Below, in pieces: positions 19,520-28,307 of a stretch of 64,000 bases of DNA. Within the stretch, counting starts at the first letter, position 1; every line of letters starts with the position of its first letter. The position numbers were made by a program, and so were the translations under genes. Under the pieces are notes generated by a model, which searched no databases, was not told where the DNA came from, and was given only the letters and a program-made list of their open reading frames with translations. The stretch is from Cupriavidus sp. 2SB (GTDB lineage Bacteria; Pseudomonadota; Gammaproteobacteria; Burkholderiales; Burkholderiaceae), in the NCBI RefSeq assembly GCF_005503625.1, contig NZ_SCMX01000006.1:87202-151201 (forward strand). The letters are read 5' to 3'.

Positions 19520-20170
19520 TCAGATAAGCTGCTCACCCTCCTGGTCGAGGCCGAGCACCGGCTCGCCATAGGGAGGGAGTTCATCCATCCAGAAGTTCCA
19601 CCTGAATGGAAAGACCACCATACCGCTCTCGCCTGCATGGGCAAAGCACCGGCGAAGCTCCATGTGATACTCATAGAACTTGTCTTCACCCACCGACTTG
19701 ACGGCCTCCTCCCACGCGTCGAAGTCTGCGACCAGCTTCGCACAGGCCACCGGACCGAACGTCGCGCCGGTCATGCCGTATCGGAACAGCTCCCAGAACG
19801 GACCGCGTCCGCCGGTCTCGGGATACTTCTCTTCGTCCTCGACCAAAGCTGCCACCGCTTTGAACCACTCCGCGGGCGTCCTGCGACCTTGCAGCGGCTT
19901 TCCTGGTGAAATCAGGACAGTGAGCTTTCGGCAGTAGTTGTAGAACCACGGATTATTGCCATCGTCGTAGCAGAACATCTCCCGGCTGCTCGGCTCGAAT
20001 TCGTAGGCAGCCTCAGAAAGCATACCCTCTGCGAGTTGCGGATACGAACTCGGCGCGACCACTGCAACCGTGGAGCATTTCTTTGCCAACAGCGAATAGT
20101 GAAAGCTAAGGGGGTCAGGGGTCCTGGCCAAATTCGAGATGGCAATGAAACAGCAATAGCGCACACCCAT
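19520..20170 (-). CDS. Hypothetical protein rich in Trp and Phe
   Basis: I do not recognise this 216-residue protein. GGAG lies seven bases before the ATG, which supports the start. It is soluble, acidic and rich in aromatic residues, with segments such as MFCYDDGNNPWFYNYCRK and VVFPFRWNFWMDELPPYGEP. No signal peptide or membrane segment is seen apart from a mildly hydrophobic N-terminus. It stands alone between non-coding stretches in the mobile region. The aromatic-rich composition resembles immunity-type or phage accessory proteins, but that is only an impression. Confidence 0.5.
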   Translation of the reverse strand: MGVRYCCFIAISNLARTPDPLSFHYSLLAKKCSTVAVVAPSSYPQLAEGMLSEAAYEFEPSSREMFCYDDGNNPWFYNYCRKLTVLISPGKPLQGRRTPAEWFKAVAALVEDEEKYPETGGRGPFWELFRYGMTGATFGPVACAKLVADFDAWEEAVKSVGEDKFYEYHMELRRCFAHAGESGMVVFPFRWNFWMDELPPYGEPVLGLDQEGEQLI

Positions 20171-20640
20171 AGGAAAACTCCAGCGAAGCTAGCATTGGAA
20201 GATGGCGTGTCAAACATGAGGCCAGCTTCCGCAGCGATGTTGTTGAGCAGGTCTTTGACCTCGGTTCTTGCCTGCCGACAGAGCGGCTTGCAGAGAGGTA
20301 TATCGCGGAGTTGCTTAAGGACGGCTCGCTGGAGGAACGCTCCGACGGAAATCACCGTTGATTCGCAGGCGGATATTTATTTTGTAACAGAGGAAAGGAA
20401 GGCCGGCAGGCAGCTGTCCCGCTGCGGCGCATTGGAGAGATCGGGTTCGGCGAAGGTGGAAAGTCGAGAAATGTAGCGGGCGCATTGAGCGTTGCCCAGA
20501 GCTACCGGGAGCGGAGCTACGCCGGCATTGTGCCGTGGCACTTTGCGCTTACCGACCAGCACGCGCATTGTCTATGGCGTACCAGCGCGGGACGCGCAGC
20601 CAAGCGAACATCGCATGTCCGCAGCATCTGCTCAACCGTG
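20171..20640. other. Non-coding stretch
   Basis: I see no supported gene, RNA or repeat. Open frames on both strands are short and lack convincing starts. Confidence 0.4.
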
Positions 20641-21243
20641 TCAGTCCTCCTGGGTAAGAGAACGCAAGGATCGTCCGCTTGTTTCCTCTATTCTGACTTC
20701 GCCCTTCCACCAGAGGGCGATGGTCTTCTCGCTATGAGCGATTGGGAATCCTCTGGCCACCTCTTCGCCCTTGTCCAGCAGGACGTAGCAATAGTCGTGC
20801 TTCTCGGCTGCGGCCTTGCAGCCCCTTTCGTAGTTCTTCCGCCTTGCTTCGGCGGCTCTGGTGCCTGCATAGTTGCCTAGGGACGGCGCCAATATGAGAA
20901 CAATAAGCAAGACCAAGGGAACGTAGAACGAGACGCCGATGGCAAAAGCGTTCGCGGCAAGCCAGTGCGCCACGCTAGCGGCCAGCTTGCTATCGCGCAA
21001 TTTCTGCGGGTCAAGGCGAATTTCGTTAGCGAGCTTACGCAGAATCGTCGGTGCAAACCAGACTAGGCTGGTCACCCCGCAAAGAATCAGCAGAGGGAGA
21101 AAGCTGCTGCTCGCATACTCTACCCAGCCTGACAAGCCGAAGACTGCGGCTGAATACGCCCCTACGTAAAGATCTCTGTCCCCTAGCGCAAAAAGAAACG
21201 CCTTCAACTTGAAGACATTGTTGTAAGCCTCGTTGTATGCCAA
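20641..21243 (-). CDS. Hypothetical membrane protein
   Basis: I do not recognise the family. The 200-residue frame has three to four hydrophobic stretches: YSAAVFGLSGWVEYA, FLPLLILCGVTSLVWFAP and FYVPLVLLIVLILAPSL. A cytoplasmic-type C-terminal part of about 75 residues holds two Cys (ERGCKAAAEKHDYCYVLLDK). The start at 21243 is TTG. The frame stays open upstream to about 21305 (VGLKVAYLNG) without ATG, so either a rare start is used or the N-terminus has been lost. It has no clear operon partner. Confidence 0.45.
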   Translation of the reverse strand: MAYNEAYNNVFKLKAFLFALGDRDLYVGAYSAAVFGLSGWVEYASSSFLPLLILCGVTSLVWFAPTILRKLANEIRLDPQKLRDSKLAASVAHWLAANAFAIGVSFYVPLVLLIVLILAPSLGNYAGTRAAEARRKNYERGCKAAAEKHDYCYVLLDKGEEVARGFPIAHSEKTIALWWKGEVRIEETSGRSLRSLTQED

Positions 21244-21726
21244 GCCATTCAGATAGGCGACCTTTAGGCCTACGCCCCCGGAGATGATCGCCTTGAGAAT
21301 CTATTGCGCTCGCTGAAACCAAAGCTGATTGCCGTTCTCTTGGGGAACGAGATTCTTGTACTCCACGAGGTCCATATTTCCTCTTACGATTGCGGAATGT
21401 TGGGACGAGACGCCACCGACTATACAGGCTGCTTGCTCATACTCTTATTGCCTCCGCATCTCCTGTTGCAGTTCGTGGACGTTTGCGGCCGTCCACCCAA
21501 ACATCTCTTCTGCAATTGCAGTTTCAGCCTATTCCGTGGCTGCACCTGCAGCCGAACTACCCCGTTAGCATTCCACGGAACACAGGCCAACCTTTGCGAA
21601 GGGTGCTTGCACCTAGTTGGCAGCATCACTCCCTGGCTGCACTCCTCATCCATGGAATCCAAACCCACTCAATGCTGAAATCTCCCCCACCACGGGGAGA
21701 CGTCATGGAAATCACCCAGAATCGTT
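21244..21726. other. Non-coding stretch
   Basis: No supported gene. The frames here overlap in shadow fashion, and no repeat or hairpin stands out. Confidence 0.35.
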
Positions 21727-21894
21727 GTGTGCGAGTGTGGGGTACCGGCCCGAGTCCGCGAGATTCTCTACGACCTGGGTGGCACGACCCTGCGCGATTG
21801 GGCGCCGTGTCCGTGGTGCTACCGAAAGCTGCATCAGATGGAAGGTGAAGGCATCGTCCTTGTCGAGCTGGTGACCGCAGAGGAATGGGACTGA
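21727..21894 (+). CDS. Small putative zinc-ribbon protein
   Basis: A 55-residue frame starting at GTG 21727 encodes CECGVPARVREILYDLGGTT and then CPWCYRKLHQ, that is Cys-x-Cys plus Cys-x-x-Cys. It ends in acidic ELVTAEEWD. The frame extends upstream to a stop at 21676 with no ATG; an ATG at 21705 is in another frame. The start is uncertain, and the gene may be an N-terminally broken relic. Another four-Cys small protein is encoded 150 bp downstream. Confidence 0.35.
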   Translation: MCECGVPARVREILYDLGGTTLRDWAPCPWCYRKLHQMEGEGIVLVELVTAEEWD

Positions 21895-22006
21895 GCCCCC
21901 CGTAGCCGCCATTCGTAGGAGTGCCGAATAAGTTACTCGAAGAGTGTGCTGACCACCCAAGCCGGAGCAACTTGCCGCGGGCTTCTTTTTTGTCGAGCGT
22001 CGTATA

Positions 22007-22026
22007 TACTGTATAAATATACAGTA
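22007..22026. promoter_or_regulatory. LexA (SOS) box
   Basis: TACTGTATAAATATACAGTA matches the CTGT-N8-ACAG LexA operator and differs by one base from the ideal E. coli-type palindrome. It lies 15 bp upstream of the ATG at 22042, where repressor would block transcription. This makes SOS control of the following two small genes likely. Confidence 0.8.
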
Positions 22027-22041
22027 TCTTTGACATCAACC

Positions 22042-22341
22042 ATGCTTCCTGAGCCAGCAAACTGCCCGTTGTGCGGCGCTGCCGCGGAGCGGATTCGGTC
22101 GTCCGCGCTCCGCGGATACCAATACACCTGCCCGAGGTGCGGCTCGTTCGGCATCGAAACGGCGGCCCTGGCTGACCTGGAAGCAGCCACCTCGGCAAGG
22201 CAGGCCGTAGCTCGACTGCGGTCGTATGGCCATCTGCCAGTCATCCAACGCGACAAGCAGGGAGTTCAAGTAGCACCCGACACGTCTGGGAAATTGCGAC
22301 AGCCGATGTCGCGGGACGAGGCGCGGCATCATGGGAAATAG
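22042..22341 (+). CDS. LexA-controlled small zinc-ribbon protein
   Basis: A 99-residue protein starting MLPEPANCPLCGAAAERIR. CPLC and CPRC (in YQYTCPRCGSFGIE), 22 residues apart, form a classic treble-clef or ribbon zinc site. The rest is helical and basic (DLEAATSARQAVARLRSYG). The frame is open further upstream, but the LexA box sits there, so the ATG at 22042 is preferred. Function is unknown; a DNA-damage-induced, nucleic-acid or protein-binding role is an inference from the operator. The stop overlaps the next gene by 11 bases. Confidence 0.6.
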   Translation: MLPEPANCPLCGAAAERIRSSALRGYQYTCPRCGSFGIETAALADLEAATSARQAVARLRSYGHLPVIQRDKQGVQVAPDTSGKLRQPMSRDEARHHGK

Positions 22342-22633
22342 CCGCCTGGCTGCGAGATGCCATCTCCCTAGAGAGCGATCAAACGAGCCCTCGGCGCCAG
22401 GAGCCAATGGGATTCTTGGTCGTATCCAGGGTCATTACGTCTCTGCCGCAATTCTGACGCTTCCTCCCGCGGCATCTTCCGTTGAGGAGCACCTGGAGGT
22501 CGAAATAGAGGCAGGTCCGGACGGCCGAGTAAGGTTCTTCGCACAGAAGAAACAGGCCAGACATCATCGGCACTCGCACTATTTTTGGTCTGTGTATCGA
22601 GCTGAGCCTGTGAAGGCTGACGATTTGCTGTAG
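22331..22633 (+). CDS. Hypothetical protein coupled to the SOS-controlled gene
   Basis: A 100-residue basic protein whose ATG overlaps the end of the preceding gene by 11 bases, so it is probably coupled to it and also under the LexA box. Its C-terminal half (HLEVEIEAGPDGRVRFFAQK, then HSHYFWSVYRAEPV) looks like a small beta-rich domain. No family recognised. No membrane or signal segment. Confidence 0.5.
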   Translation: MGNSRLAARCHLPRERSNEPSAPGANGILGRIQGHYVSAAILTLPPAASSVEEHLEVEIEAGPDGRVRFFAQKKQARHHRHSHYFWSVYRAEPVKADDLL

Positions 22634-22787
22634 TCCTTGGCAGCCAGGTAGCTGCGCCACCGTGTGGAGTGCTTCGTCAAGTCGGGAACTTACAGTGACG
22701 CCCCTTTTGCTGTGACTTCTCTGCAACGGGATTACGGCGGCATCAGAGCGCCTTGTGTATGCTTGCCCCGAGTCGTTACATAAAAAT

Positions 22788-23036
22788 ATGCTCCATCGCT
22801 GGATTCGACTTCTCGCACAACTCTTCGCTATCACGATCATCATCGTGGTGGCCGCCGCCGTGTCGCGCATAATCTATCTTCGGTTTGCGCCACCGCCAGC
22901 GGCAGAACTGGAAGACGTGAGCGATATCGACCGCCCTTCCCCTGGCTGCCCAACTCCCCATTGGGAGCAGAAACCTCAGCAACCTCAAGACACTGAACGA
23001 GAAATGACTAGGCCCGCTGGCTGCCTAGAGTCGTAA
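22788..23036 (+). CDS. Small single-pass membrane protein, tentative
   Basis: From ATG 22788 the frame gives 82 residues. A strong hydrophobic helix, RLLAQLFAITIIIVVAAAV, precedes a Pro-rich tail. This resembles a small membrane-anchored or lysis-type accessory protein, but there is no recognised family and no clear ribosome-binding site. Codon quality is moderate, so it may not be real. Confidence 0.3.
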   Translation: MLHRWIRLLAQLFAITIIIVVAAAVSRIIYLRFAPPPAAELEDVSDIDRPSPGCPTPHWEQKPQQPQDTEREMTRPAGCLES

Positions 23037-23798
23037 CGTTCTGCTTTCCCGGCCGCTGCCTGCAACTGGTTGCATTTGTCCAGAGTTGATTAGGAGCAAT
23101 TGCCCGCAATCTGAACACGCTTCCCGGGTACAGGCTTCCCTGGAAAACGCCGTTACTTCTAGTCTGGCTGCGAACCCCGCTCCAGTACTTCTATGGGCGG
23201 GCGGTACTGTCGTGCTGCTCGCCTCTTTTCCGAACCGCGGACCTGTTGGTTGACCACTCCAATCAAAAAAGAAGCCCATCACATACGATGATGGGCCCGT
23301 CCATAACCGGATGCAGAACGCCAGCGTTGCTCGTAGAGCCTAGAAATCTCCTGTGCGTAGCGCGACGTAGTGGCCGCCAACCGATGTCCGTTGAATGCGC
23401 GCCGCGACGTTGCGAATGCGTTCCTACCCTTTCTGAAACGCTTCGCCTATTGCCACATCTCGTTGCTGTGGTGTCATCCCTGTTGGATTGAGGCCGAGTG
23501 GTCCTCAAGCGCTTGCCGCGTGACTACGAACGTTTGGCTACGTCCCGCAATCAGGTAGCTGAACTGGACTGCCACGTCTCCTTTGACGTGAAGAAATCTT
23601 GGGCTCAATTGGATAGACCATCCCGCCTCCGTGGATTGGCGACCCAGTTAGAATACCCTGGCGGGAACGGCGGCAGGCATGACCCTTGAGACGCGACCAA
23701 CATTCACCGCACTGTGGGCCTACCACCCGGTTTCACTGCCCTCCCCTGCTCGACGCCCTGACGACGGCATCCGGAAGGCGCCAAACTTGCACACCCAA
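23037..23798. other. Non-coding stretch with a terminator-like hairpin
   Basis: No gene supported. A perfect 8-bp stem, GCCCATCA (23274-23281) with TGATGGGC (23289-23296), is preceded on the plus strand by AAAAAAG. Read on the minus strand it is therefore a hairpin followed by a T-rich tract. No minus-strand gene close upstream needs it, so it may be a remnant. Confidence 0.4.
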
Positions 23799-24101
23799 AT
23801 GGCCAGCTTCCACAATCCTGCGCAACTCTCAATTTTTCACGATTCCGAGGCTCAAACGCTTCGGGAGCGTGCTGCGGCCATTCTTTGGGTGAAATCGCAA
23901 ATGGCCAGGCATGGCGTCACCGCAGACGACCTAGTTTCAGCGGGTTGTTTCGGGGAGCAGTTCGTGAAACCGAAGGCAGCAGTGCGTGCTCAGTACAAAG
24001 ATGCCGTTGGCCACTCTTGGGATGGGGAAGGCACGCTTCCGGAATGGCTCCAGCGCGCGGTGAACGCAGGACAGAACATAGAGCATTTCAGAATTACATA
24101 G
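23799..24101 (+). CDS. H-NS-family nucleoid protein
   Basis: A 100-residue protein from ATG 23799. The C-terminal DNA-binding signature is recognisable: QYKDAVGHSWDGEGTLPEWL resembles the Y-x-D-x-x-x-G-x-x-W-x-G-x-G-x-x-P-x-W core of H-NS. A short helical region before it (RERAAAILWVKSQMARHGVT) matches the linker and oligomerisation part. H-NS proteins silence AT-rich foreign DNA, which fits a mobile region containing AT-rich genes. The frame is open upstream to 23679, but that part is low-complexity and not family-like. It is shorter than full H-NS, so oligomerisation may differ. Confidence 0.62.
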   Translation: MASFHNPAQLSIFHDSEAQTLRERAAAILWVKSQMARHGVTADDLVSAGCFGEQFVKPKAAVRAQYKDAVGHSWDGEGTLPEWLQRAVNAGQNIEHFRIT

Positions 24102-24365
24102 CAGCGTCCAATAGACGCCGTGATGCGCTGATCGAGACGCCCTTTTTTATCTTTAATGAGCATAGCCCGAGAAGCAGCGGCCTTGCTTCCAAAACTACGG
24201 CTCGGCGGGTCCGTCGTTTGGCTATTCGCCGCTCCCAATTGTCGCCGCCCCACATTGCACTCTGCCAGTTAGAGAGCGAAAAGAAGGGCGAAGTGGCAGC
24301 CCGAGTAATGACGCTCCTCGGACTCCTGCCTGCCTCGAATCACAGGCGGACGGCCCGATCCTGTG

Positions 24366-24394
24366 AAAAAATGCCCACCAGCGAACTGGCGGGC
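24366..24394 (-). terminator. Rho-independent terminator downstream of the amidohydrolase
   Basis: On the minus strand GCCCGCCAG and CTGGTGGGC pair around a TTCG loop and are followed by a six-T run. It lies about 220 bases past the stop at 24613. The rest of 24102-24612 holds no gene I can support. Confidence 0.65.
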
Positions 24395-24612
24395 TACAGG
24401 GGGTGTCGGGACGGGTCAATATCCCGACGCCGAGGGTACGGAGTCAGTGCTTCGCGTGGTGTCAGAGTTTGTCTGATACGTGCTGAGAGTTTCTGAACTC
24501 AGACTTCAAAAAGGACAGACAACAAAGCCGATGACAACGGCAGCGTCAAGCTCTCATCCACATTGCCCGCTGCGAGGTCAGACTTCAAACAGATCCGGAG
24601 CAGTCGTGCCGA

Positions 24613-26040
24613 TTAGCTCTCCACTCCGGCTAGCGGCGGCATAACATTCGCGGGGATCGGGCACACGTAAGGCTTGCCACCGAGGCGTTGATTGAGCTCC
24701 TGTCGCGCCTCTTCGATCAATTCAGGATTTCGGAACAATTCCATTGCCGATCCTGCCATGGTCTTGGCTGCCAGCAGCATGCCCTTATGCGCGATAGAAC
24801 TCTTTCCTTGAGCAACCCATTGCCACGAGTGCGGCGATGTGCCAAACGCAAAACAGGCCGTCATGCACTGGGCGGTGGGCGTGACCCAACTGACATCGCC
24901 AACGTCCGTGGATCCGTGCATGCGAATGGGGCGCTTGCTGTCCAGCGCTTCGACTCCGTCGTAGAGGGGCTTCGGATCCTTCCAGGCGCTCTGCAGCATA
25001 CGTCCAGCCATCTCGACTTCTTCAGGTCGCGTGGTGCCGTGCATCGACGCCGCGAAGCCAAGCTCGTCGCGCTCATACGACGGCACGCCAAAATGAGAGA
25101 GCTGCCCGTGCATGACGCGGTTGAGTACATCATTCAGCATGATGTTGGAGCAAGCGGAATGCATCTCAATCTGCAACTCGCAGCCCGTCATCAGTGCCGC
25201 GCCACGTGCGATATCGCACACGCGGGCATAGACTTCCGATGCATCGGAGTTGCGCGGTGCGCGGATCATGTACAGCGCTTCCGCCTTCGGTTGCACTACA
25301 TTCGGCGCCACTCCGCCAGCGTCAGTAATCGCGTAGTGGACGCGCGCGTCCGGAATCATGTGCTCACGCAGGAAGTTCGTACCGACGTTCATCAGTTCAA
25401 GCGCATCGAGCGCGCTCCGCCCAAGATGCGGCGCGGCACCGGCATGTGCCGAAATGCCGGTGAATCGGAAGTACGCTTGCACGACGGCCAGCGACTCGAG
25501 GTTCATGATGCCGTTGAAGACTCCCGGGTGCCACGTCAGAGCAGCACCCAAGTCGTCGAAAAGACCTGCCCGTGCCATGTAGGTCTTGCCCCAACCTCCC
25601 TCTTCCGCCGGGCAACCATAAAAGCGGACCCGCCCCGGCAGCCCGGCATCGTCTAGCATCTGCTTAACGGTGACCGCCGCCAGGTGCGCGCTTGTTCCCA
25701 GCAGATGGTGGCCACAGCCATGCCCGTTCCCGTTGGTAATCTCCGAAGACGGTTGACAGCTCAGCGCCAGGCTTTCCTGGCTCAGCCCCGACAACGCATC
25801 GAATTCACCCAGGATGCCGATGACTGGCCCACCCTCTCCGGCCTCCGCGACAAATGCCGTCGGTATCCCGGCCACGCCCTCGCGCACGGCAAAGCCGGCC
25901 TCTTTCAGATAGTCGACATGCAGGCGTGCCGAATGGCGTTCCTGATAGCCGAGTTCCGCATAGCGCCAAATCTCGTCAGAGAGTATTGCGTAGCGCTGTC
26001 CATGCTCGTCGACGAACCGGCCGATGTTTGCTGCATTCAT
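24613..26040 (-). CDS. M20-family amidohydrolase (AbgB-like)
   Basis: A 475-residue metallopeptidase of the M20D group, which hydrolyses N-acyl or aminobenzoyl amino acids. Metal-site blocks are visible: GILGEFDAL, NGNGHGCGHHLLGTSAHL and PAEEGGWGKTYM, with a dimerisation domain around TGISAHAGAAPHLGRSALDA. I took ATG 26040 (MNAANIG) because GAGGAG precedes it; a start at 26100 would add 20 atypical residues. No signal peptide, so it acts in the cytoplasm. It is the last gene of a same-strand run with porin, LysR and MFS genes, suggesting import and hydrolysis of an amide-linked compound. Substrate unknown. Confidence 0.75.
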   Translation of the reverse strand: MNAANIGRFVDEHGQRYAILSDEIWRYAELGYQERHSARLHVDYLKEAGFAVREGVAGIPTAFVAEAGEGGPVIGILGEFDALSGLSQESLALSCQPSSEITNGNGHGCGHHLLGTSAHLAAVTVKQMLDDAGLPGRVRFYGCPAEEGGWGKTYMARAGLFDDLGAALTWHPGVFNGIMNLESLAVVQAYFRFTGISAHAGAAPHLGRSALDALELMNVGTNFLREHMIPDARVHYAITDAGGVAPNVVQPKAEALYMIRAPRNSDASEVYARVCDIARGAALMTGCELQIEMHSACSNIMLNDVLNRVMHGQLSHFGVPSYERDELGFAASMHGTTRPEEVEMAGRMLQSAWKDPKPLYDGVEALDSKRPIRMHGSTDVGDVSWVTPTAQCMTACFAFGTSPHSWQWVAQGKSSIAHKGMLLAAKTMAGSAMELFRNPELIEEARQELNQRLGGKPYVCPIPANVMPPLAGVES

Positions 26041-26123
26041 GCGTTTGACTCCTCGTGTAGTTGGAGGGGAAAAGGCCGGGATACCATTGCCATCCTGCAT
26101 CCCGGTGCGAAACAGATTCCCAT

Positions 26124-27287
26124 TTAGAAGTGATGGGTGATACCGAGCGTCACGCTGGTAACCGTGCGTCCCAGCGCACCTCCGAACGCACCGTTGTCGT
26201 AGTTGTAGGTAAGGCTGGCGTCCGGCCCGTTGCGCATTAGGCCGGCTCGCCCGTAAAAGGCCGTGCGCTTCGAAAGAAAATGGTCAATGCCGACGGTGCT
26301 GCCGTAGCTGTAGTTGCCATCACGCGTGGTACGCCGATAGCCGAGCGACAGTCGAAACAGGTTGTTGCGCCAGATCTTCTGCAACCCGAGCAAGTACATG
26401 TTCGCGATATCTGTGCCGTCGTGCTTTGGGACGATGCGGATATAGGCGGCCTGGCCGATCAGTGGACCAAAGTCATACATCGCACTGGCCAGATAGGTAT
26501 CGGTACGTTGCGACGCGGCTTCAGTGGCGTTTCCATTACAGCTTCCCTTCACGCTGGGGTCGCACCAGTTCTGACCAAATGCCATCGTTGCCGCAAACCG
26601 GCCATCGTTGTATGACCCCATAGCGGTCCGCGCCAAAACTGCCGGTCCGACGGTCTGATCCGACTTGAACGAATAGCTGAGATCGCCTGCGAACGGGCCA
26701 AACCGTGGTGTCGCATAGCGAATGGTCTTGTTCAACCGCGCAAGCGCATCACCGCTTGCACCCACGCCCAGGTCAGATACGCCGAGCATGTACGTGTAGA
26801 CCGATTCGTGAGCCGTCCCCAGGAAAGGATCGGCATAGAGTGCCGCCACACCCAATGACGTGTACTGGCGGCCCATCATCAACTGCCCAAAACTGCTGTG
26901 ATGCAAGCCGATGTAGGAAGCGCGGTTGAAGAACGAGTTGCTGTCCTGGACAGCTCCGGAGTCTGACAAAAATCCATTCTCCAGACGGAAGAATGCAGTC
27001 CAGCCGCCGCCCAGCGCCTCTTGCCCATAGATACCGAACTTGGATGTGTAAGATCCTCCGCTCTGCAGCCTGGCCACACCATCACTGCCGGAGCGTGTGT
27101 AGTTAATCCCAATGTCCACCGTGCCGTACAGAGACAGCATCGATTGCTGCGGTGCCACGCCGATGGACCGCGCACCCAAGCCCGTTCCCAGGTATGAAAT
27201 CAGTTGTTCGTTCTGCGATGGTGTAGCGTTGGCTGATCCGACCGCGCCAATTAGTACCGCAAGTCCTGCAAGATATTTCTTGAACAT
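26124..27287 (-). CDS. OmpC-type outer-membrane porin
   Basis: A 387-residue Gram-negative porin of the Burkholderiales type. It has a signal peptide, MFKKYLAGLAVLIGAVGSAN. Typical strands follow: SMLSLYGTVDIGINYTRSG, SKFGIYGQEALGGGWTAFF, FNRASYIGLH. It ends in Phe (SVTLGITHHF), as required for outer-membrane insertion. It forms a trimeric diffusion pore. About 80 bases separate it from the amidohydrolase, so it may let that enzyme's substrate into the periplasm. Confidence 0.85.
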   Translation of the reverse strand: MFKKYLAGLAVLIGAVGSANATPSQNEQLISYLGTGLGARSIGVAPQQSMLSLYGTVDIGINYTRSGSDGVARLQSGGSYTSKFGIYGQEALGGGWTAFFRLENGFLSDSGAVQDSNSFFNRASYIGLHHSSFGQLMMGRQYTSLGVAALYADPFLGTAHESVYTYMLGVSDLGVGASGDALARLNKTIRYATPRFGPFAGDLSYSFKSDQTVGPAVLARTAMGSYNDGRFAATMAFGQNWCDPSVKGSCNGNATEAASQRTDTYLASAMYDFGPLIGQAAYIRIVPKHDGTDIANMYLLGLQKIWRNNLFRLSLGYRRTTRDGNYSYGSTVGIDHFLSKRTAFYGRAGLMRNGPDASLTYNYDNGAFGGALGRTVTSVTLGITHHF

Positions 27288-27397
27288 TGAAGTGCTCTGA
27301 AAAATGCTTGATTAGTGAATGGGCACAACCAAAAGGCAATACGAATCCCCGGCACGCCAGCGGCGTGCCTTACGTAATCATCCTGAGATAGAAGCCG

Positions 27398-28306
27398 TTA
27401 GGCGGCGCGGCGAGACTGTGCGGCGAAGCCCTGAAGCACGGCGTTATGGAGTCGTTCTGCCGGGCCGGTGAGAACGTGGTGGTTGTGCCGGACTAGGCAA
27501 ATCGGCTGGGCAGGCAACGGTTCAGTGATGTCGAGGAAAGCCACGCGTTGGCTCAATAGTTCACTGCGCATCGACTCACTCGACAGTACAAGCAGCACAT
27601 CGGCACGCCAGCAAAGTTCCATGGCAAGGTGAATCGACGCACATTCCGTGACACGTAGCGGCAGCTCCAGTCCATTGTCGGAAAACAACCGGCTGAATGA
27701 GGACTGCCGATCTGGCAGTGGATCGAGCGAAATCCAGTCGGCCTGCTGCAAGACGCGCAATGAACGAGCGTGGCGTAGCGGGTGCTCGGGTCTGGAAACG
27801 ATGACGCTTGACAGCCGGCTGACCTCGATGGATTGAAAGAAACGGTCTGGTGAATGCAAGTGCGACGTGATGGCCATGTCGATAGCACCTTGGCGCAACT
27901 GCTCGACCAACTGATTCGGTCGCATCTCCTGAACACGCAGACGAACATCAGGGTAGGCGCTGCGGAACGCGTCAAGCGTGTCAATCATCGGATGTAGCAT
28001 TGCCGTCAGTGGCGTGGTGCCGAGTGTCACGACACCACCTACCCCATCCTTCAATTCGTCCAGGTCCATCTTGGCATGCTGGACACTCTCCATGATGAGT
28101 CGAGCGTGAGCCAGCATTCGGTGCCCTATTGGCGTAAGGCGCGTTCCGGTGCTCGAACGTTCCAGCAATGTGGTTCCGACACTCGATTCCAACTCCTGCA
28201 CCGTCTTGCTCAAGGCAGGCTGCGTCACGTGGAGTTGGCGCGCCGCTTCGTGGATACTTTGGCATTCGGCGATGGTGATCAAAGCGCGTAACTGGTTCAA
28301 TTTCAT
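27398..28306 (-). CDS. LysR-family transcriptional regulator
   Basis: A 302-residue LysR protein starting MKLNQLRALITIAECQSIHE with the helix-turn-helix AARQLHVTQPALSKTVQELE. The effector domain follows (VTLGTTPLTAMLHPMIDTL). One base separates its start from the MFS stop, so the two are co-transcribed. The usual divergent LysR arrangement is absent here: the regulator sits inside the run it presumably controls. An upstream start at 28384 would overlap the MFS gene and adds a non-family leader. Confidence 0.8.
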   Translation of the reverse strand: MKLNQLRALITIAECQSIHEAARQLHVTQPALSKTVQELESSVGTTLLERSSTGTRLTPIGHRMLAHARLIMESVQHAKMDLDELKDGVGGVVTLGTTPLTAMLHPMIDTLDAFRSAYPDVRLRVQEMRPNQLVEQLRQGAIDMAITSHLHSPDRFFQSIEVSRLSSVIVSRPEHPLRHARSLRVLQQADWISLDPLPDRQSSFSRLFSDNGLELPLRVTECASIHLAMELCWRADVLLVLSSESMRSELLSQRVAFLDITEPLPAQPICLVRHNHHVLTGPAERLHNAVLQGFAAQSRRAA

Positions 28307-28307
28307 C

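Noticed and set aside
23274..23296. Hairpin as terminator of a nearby gene
   Set aside because: It points to the minus strand, where no supported gene ends close by; it is recorded only as a hairpin.
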